Below, in pieces: positions 61,158-64,000 of a DNA stretch of 64,000 nucleotides. Position 1 is the stretch's first letter, and every line of letters starts with the position of its first letter. The translations under genes and the position numbers were made by a program. A model generated the notes under the pieces. The model did not search any database. It had not been told where the DNA came from and was given only the letters and a program-made list of their open reading frames with translations. Source of the DNA: Arthrobacter sp. ov118 (lineage in GTDB: Bacteria; Actinomycetota; Actinomycetes; Actinomycetales; Micrococcaceae); NCBI RefSeq assembly GCF_900116495.1, contig NZ_FPAY01000002.1:62001-126000 (forward strand), in the 5' to 3' direction.

Positions 61158-61590
61158 CATGTCCACCCGTGGCCGGCGAGTCCGCTGGACATGTCCATTG
61201 GTCAGGCCCGGCAATGGGCATATTGGCATCATGTCCAGTGGTCGTGGTCTGGGTAGGGCATGTCCGCCAGAGGTTAGGTCCGCCGGGGAGCATGTCCAGT
61301 GGTCGCGGGCAGGGTAGAGCATGTCCCCGGGAGACCGGATGGTGCCCGCGCCGGGGAGCATGTCCACCCTTGGCCGGTGTCACCGCTGGGCATGTCCATT
61401 GGTCAGGCCCGGCATTGGGCATATTGACATTATGTCCAGTGGTCGCGGTCAGGGAAGGTCATGTCCGCCAGAGGTTGGGTCCGCCGAGGAGCATGTCCAG
61501 TGGTCGCGGGCCGGGAAGGGCATGTCCGCCAGAGGTTAGGTCCGCTGGGGAACATGTCCAGTGCTCGCGGGCCGGGCAGGGCATGTCCCC
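61158..61590. repeat. CATGTCC array: 61-bp alternation in a 201-bp higher-order repeat
   Basis: Fourteen CATGTCC-type words lie at 61158, 61190, 61230, 61259, 61291, 61320, 61359, 61391, 61431 (variant TATGTCC), 61460, 61492, 61521, 61553 and 61582. Gaps are mostly 29 or 32 bases, alternating, with 39-40 at two places. The first six positions recur exactly 201 bases later (61359 on), so the array has a unit of a unit. Copies keep flanking words such as CAGTGGTCGCGG and CGCCAGAGGTTAGG. One motif is the palindrome GGACATGTCC. It fills most of the 573-base gap 61104-61676, in which no gene fits. Its role is unknown to me. Confidence 0.85.
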
Positions 61591-61676
61591 CGGAGCCGTT
61601 TGCTGAAGGCACGCTAGGCTGAAGCGACGCCGACAACAGCGGACAATGTGCCGCCGAACCCTAAAGGACTAGCTGC

Positions 61677-62114
61677 ATGGGATTCACCGAAATCTTTGTG
61701 TCCACCCACGAAGAGGCCCTCAAGCGCGCCGGCGCACTCGAAAGTGGCGCGCAGGCAGCCGCGGGCGCCGTTCGCATCCCGGACATCAGCGACTTCGAGG
61801 TGGAACGCCTCGGCGACCTCGCCGGGGTGGCCGTACACGCCCCTGGCGCGGACTACGAACTGGCCATGGTGGACGTGGCAAGCGACGCGCTGCTCGGCGT
61901 GCCCTCCGCCATGGTCCGCACCCTGGCGGAACTGCTCAGCTATGAGACCGAAGGGGACGGCGACGTCCTTGAGGACGTTGCCGTGAACTGGGCCAACGAG
62001 GAAGACATGCCCTTCGGTCCGGACGAGGCCAGGAGCTACGTCCGCCGGATCGCCGAGCTCGCCGCGGAAGTCGACCCCGCCACCAGGTCCGGGCTGTACG
62101 TCTGGACGTCCTGA
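61677..62114 (+). CDS. Hypothetical conserved-looking acidic protein
   Basis: A 145-aa product. ATG 61677 follows AAAGGA by eight bases. The start FTEIFVSTHEEALKRAGAL and the ending VRRIAELAAEVDPATRSGLYVWTS read like a globular, acidic, cytoplasmic protein with no signal or membrane helix. Third-position GC is normal, and codon structure is clean over the whole length, so it is a real gene. It is preceded by the repeat array and followed by 230 bases holding the rpsP promoter. I do not recognise a family. Confidence 0.7.
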   Translation: MGFTEIFVSTHEEALKRAGALESGAQAAAGAVRIPDISDFEVERLGDLAGVAVHAPGADYELAMVDVASDALLGVPSAMVRTLAELLSYETEGDGDVLEDVAVNWANEEDMPFGPDEARSYVRRIAELAAEVDPATRSGLYVWTS

Positions 62115-62181
62115 CCGGACGTCCGATCGGGACCGACGGCCCCGCCCGGGCCGGGCGTTCCTGCGCCGGGACCGTGTCAAG

Positions 62182-62210
62182 TCGAAATCTTGCCGGTGAT
62201 CTGGCACAAT
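62182..62210 (+). promoter_or_regulatory. Predicted promoter of rpsP-khpA-rimM-trmD
   Basis: TCGAAA (62182-62187) and CACAAT (62205-62210) are 17 bases apart. The start would be near 62,217, giving a long leader of about 130 bases before rpsP. Confidence 0.48.
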
Positions 62211-62344
62211 GAACAGGTACTTGATCTGCGTGGCCCCTCTCTCCGCGTCCGGATCTTGTCCTTTAGAACCCCCTAGTATGGCCCGCCCCACGGGTGCAGA
62301 ACGCCGGGCTCGACCCCGTTTCAGAAACAGGAGTGACCACAAAA

Positions 62345-62770
62345 GTGGCCGTAAAGATTCGCCTTAAGCGCTTCGGTAAGATGCGCGCACCGTACTACCG
62401 CATCGTCGTCATGGACTCACGCTCCAAGCGTGATGGCCGTGCCATCGAAGAGATCGGCAAGTACCACCCGACCGAAGAGCCCTCGTACATCGAGGTCGAA
62501 TCGGACCGTGCCCAGTACTGGCTCGGCGTCGGCGCACAGCCGTCCGAGCAGGTTGCCGCGATCCTCAAGATCACCGGCGACTGGCAGAAGTTCAAGGGTC
62601 TCCCCGGCCAGGAGGGCACCTTGAAGACCAAGGCCCCCAAGGCTGCCTTCGTTACCCCGGAAAAGGGTTCCGTGATCATCCCGGAAGCCATCACCAAGAA
62701 GGCTAAGAAGGACGAAGCTGCCGAGGCTCCCGCCGACGCCGCCGACGCAGAGACCACCGAGGCTGAGTAA
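62345..62770 (+). CDS. rpsP: 30S ribosomal protein bS16
   Basis: A 141-aa bS16. GTG 62345 gives MAVKIRLKRFGKMRAPYYRI, the universal start; AGGAG is about 11 bases upstream. The core domain ends near residue 85, and an alanine/lysine/glutamate-rich tail (about 85-141) is longer than in Escherichia coli but usual in actinobacteria. It is the first gene of the operon with khpA, rimM and trmD. Start sites upstream in frame (62294) would add a non-family extension and were not used. Confidence 0.96.
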   Translation: MAVKIRLKRFGKMRAPYYRIVVMDSRSKRDGRAIEEIGKYHPTEEPSYIEVESDRAQYWLGVGAQPSEQVAAILKITGDWQKFKGLPGQEGTLKTKAPKAAFVTPEKGSVIIPEAITKKAKKDEAAEAPADAADAETTEAE

Positions 62771-62771
62771 A

Positions 62772-63014
62772 TTGCTGGCAGAAGCGCTCGAACACCTGGT
62801 CCGAGGGATTGTTGACAGCCCCGAGGACGTCAAGGTCAGTGCGAAGAACAACCGCCGCGGGGAAACCCTCGAGGTGCGCGTTCATCAGGACGACCTCGGA
62901 CGGGTGATCGGCCGGCAGGGCCGGACCGCACGCGCATTGCGCACTGTGGTTGCGGCGCTGGCGGACGGTGAGCCGGTCAGGGTCGACGTCGTCGACACGG
63001 ACCGCCGCCGCTAA
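62772..63014 (+). CDS. khpA: KH-domain RNA-binding protein KhpA
   Basis: An 80-aa protein, one KH domain with the GxxG loop in VIGRQGRTARALRTVV. TTG 62772 starts one base after the rpsP stop, so translation is coupled. Family members bind RNA with KhpB and influence cell division and translation; that role is known for the family, not seen here. A hairpin follows between it and rimM. Confidence 0.9.
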   Translation: MLAEALEHLVRGIVDSPEDVKVSAKNNRRGETLEVRVHQDDLGRVIGRQGRTARALRTVVAALADGEPVRVDVVDTDRRR

Positions 63015-63040
63015 CGCGTTCAGCATTACTTGTCTTAAAA

Positions 63041-63074
63041 GGCCGGCCCCTTCACCAGATGGTGGAGGGGCCGG
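63041..63074 (+). terminator. Hairpin between khpA and rimM
   Basis: Arms 63043-63056 and 63061-63074 pair over 14 bases with one wobble and an AGAT loop; a pyrimidine-rich stretch follows. It could terminate part of the transcripts or stabilise the rpsP-khpA end. Confidence 0.5.
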
Positions 63075-63122
63075 TCTGCTTTCAGCCCCACTCCACACGA
63101 CCAACCCCGAACAGAGGACCAG

Positions 63123-63716
63123 ATGCAGCTCCAGGTGGCACGAATCGGCAAACCCCACGGCATCCGCGGCGAAGTGACCGTCCAGGTGCTGACCGATGCG
63201 CCCGGCGACCGTTTTGTCCCCGGCACGCGATTCATCGTGGAGCCCGCCTCCTCCGGCCCGCTGACGGTATTCAGCGCCCGCTGGAACAAGGACATCCTGC
63301 TGCTGGCGTTCGAGGAAATCGAGACCCGCAATGACGCCGAGACACTCCGCGGCGCCAAGTTGTTCATCGAGACCGAAGATATCGACGAGGACGACGACGA
63401 AGGCTGGTACGAGCACGAGCTCGTGGGCCTGGACGTCCGCGTGGGCGACGCTGTGGTCGGTAAGGTCTCGGCGCTGCACACGATGCCGGTCCAGGACCTG
63501 CTGGTGGTCACCACGGACGAGGGCAACGAAGTCCTTGTCCCCTTCGTGGAGCAGATCGTGCCCGAGGTCAACGTCGGTGAGAAATACGTCCTGGTCACCC
63601 CGCCGCCCGGGCTCTTTGAGGTCAACACCGACGAGGCCGCTGAATCGCCGGCCGCCGAACTGCAGGGTACTGACAAGCAGGGACCCGAAGGTGCCGGCGC
63701 GGGGAGCAACGCGTAG
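63123..63716 (+). CDS. rimM: Ribosome maturation factor RimM
   Basis: RimM helps mature the 30S head. The product is 197 aa. The N-terminal RimM domain (QLQVARIGKPHGIRGEVTVQVLTDAPGDRF) precedes the PRC-barrel (DVRVGDAVVGKVSALHTMPVQDLLVVTTDEGNEVLVPFVEQIVPEV). ATG 63123 follows GAGGA. It is coupled to trmD (stop at 63716, ATG at 63717). The gene order rpsP-khpA-rimM-trmD is widely conserved, so the identification is firm. Confidence 0.95.
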   Translation: MQLQVARIGKPHGIRGEVTVQVLTDAPGDRFVPGTRFIVEPASSGPLTVFSARWNKDILLLAFEEIETRNDAETLRGAKLFIETEDIDEDDDEGWYEHELVGLDVRVGDAVVGKVSALHTMPVQDLLVVTTDEGNEVLVPFVEQIVPEVNVGEKYVLVTPPPGLFEVNTDEAAESPAAELQGTDKQGPEGAGAGSNA

Positions 63717-64000
63717 ATGAGAATCGACGTCGTCAGCATCTTTCCGGAGTATCTGGCCCCGCTGGAACTGTCCTTGATCGGCAAGGCCCGTCAGGACGGG
63801 CTGCTGGACCTGCAGGTCCACGACCTGCGTGCGTTTACGACGGACCGGCACCGGACCGTCGATGACACCCCCTACGGCGGCGGGGCCGGCATGGTCATGA
63901 AGCCGGAGCCCTGGGCCCAGGCGCTCACGGCGGTCGCGGCTGCGCGCCCCGTGGGTGCCGCCGTTCCCGGATCCGCCGGCAAGCCGGTGCTGATCGTCCC
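63717..64000 (+). CDS. trmD: tRNA (guanine(37)-N(1))-methyltransferase TrmD (3' partial)
   Basis: TrmD methylates G37 of tRNAs using SAM. ATG 63717 immediately follows the rimM stop; GGGGAG is about ten bases upstream. The visible 94 codons encode MRIDVVSIFPEYLAPL, KARQDGLLDLQVHDLRAF, TTDRHRTVDDTPYGGGAGM and MKPEPWAQALTAV, all TrmD landmarks (the DDTPYGGGAGMVMK loop binds tRNA/SAM). The gene is cut by the right edge of the window before the SAM-binding knot. Confidence 0.96.
   Translation, partial: MRIDVVSIFPEYLAPLELSLIGKARQDGLLDLQVHDLRAFTTDRHRTVDDTPYGGGAGMVMKPEPWAQALTAVAAARPVGAAVPGSAGKPVLIV

Noticed and set aside
61158..61590. CRISPR array
   Set aside because: The motif is only 7 exact bases, neighbouring segments are also repeated (no unique spacers), and no cas gene is near.
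61169..61606. 145-residue frame through the CATGTCC array
   Set aside because: Only the 201-base period keeps the frame; the inner 29/32-base steps do not. No ribosome site, and frames of similar length exist on the other strand.

Overview
The window is a high-GC actinobacterial chromosome segment, most like Micrococcaceae (Arthrobacter or Pseudarthrobacter type). The evidence is the GC-rich third codon positions, frequent GTG and TTG starts, the actinobacterial order smc-ftsY-amtB-glnK-ffh-rpsP-khpA-rimM-trmD, a fused oleBC olefin gene of the type known from Micrococcus and Arthrobacter, and a zinc-free type of bL32. The assignment is inferred from gene content, not from a marker comparison.

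Bases 1-24,850 are a cell-envelope polymer locus. The plus strand carries a CgeB/GT2-type glycosyltransferase (open at the left edge), UDP-ManNAc dehydrogenase (wecC), a GT4 enzyme, two secreted FN3 plus endonuclease/exonuclease/phosphatase (EEP) proteins flanking a GT2 enzyme, another GT2-like enzyme and a hexapeptide acyltransferase. The minus strand carries two giant TagF-type polyolphosphate transferases (1282 and 1255 aa), a TIGR03767-type metallophosphoesterase, a phosphocholine-cytidylyltransferase-like enzyme, UDP-GlcNAc 2-epimerase (wecB) and a YdcF-like protein. WecB and WecC together would supply UDP-ManNAcA. The TagF domains imply a phosphodiester-linked polymer (teichoic or teichuronic type), and the secreted EEP proteins may remodel it.

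Bases 24,850-27,600 are an accessory gap: a small gene whose ribosome site lies in a long-range inverted repeat, a decayed IS3-family transposase fragment, and a two-gene unit whose second gene is frameshifted.

Bases 27,600-37,960 are housekeeping: thiL, a DAK2 protein, recG, rsmD, a spermidine-synthase-like protein with an aminotransferase, coaD, and the operon yceD-rpmF-rnc-mutM. yceD probably starts at ATT. Bases 37,895-42,632 hold a minus-strand long-chain olefin operon, oleA-oleBC-oleD, whose last gene overlaps mutM tail to tail.

Bases 42,900-64,000 are the smc/SRP/ribosome region: smc, ftsY, a secreted GH79-like protein, an MFS transporter, amtB-glnK (glnD is not where many relatives have it), a G6PDH-like gene, ffh, an alpha/beta hydrolase, thiC behind a TPP riboswitch, an amidohydrolase, a VOC protein, then rpsP-khpA-rimM-trmD (cut at the right edge). 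Between the VOC gene and the ribosomal operon lies a striking intergenic array of 14 CATGTCC-type motifs, 13 exact and one variant, arranged in a 29/32-bp alternation inside a 201-bp higher-order repeat.
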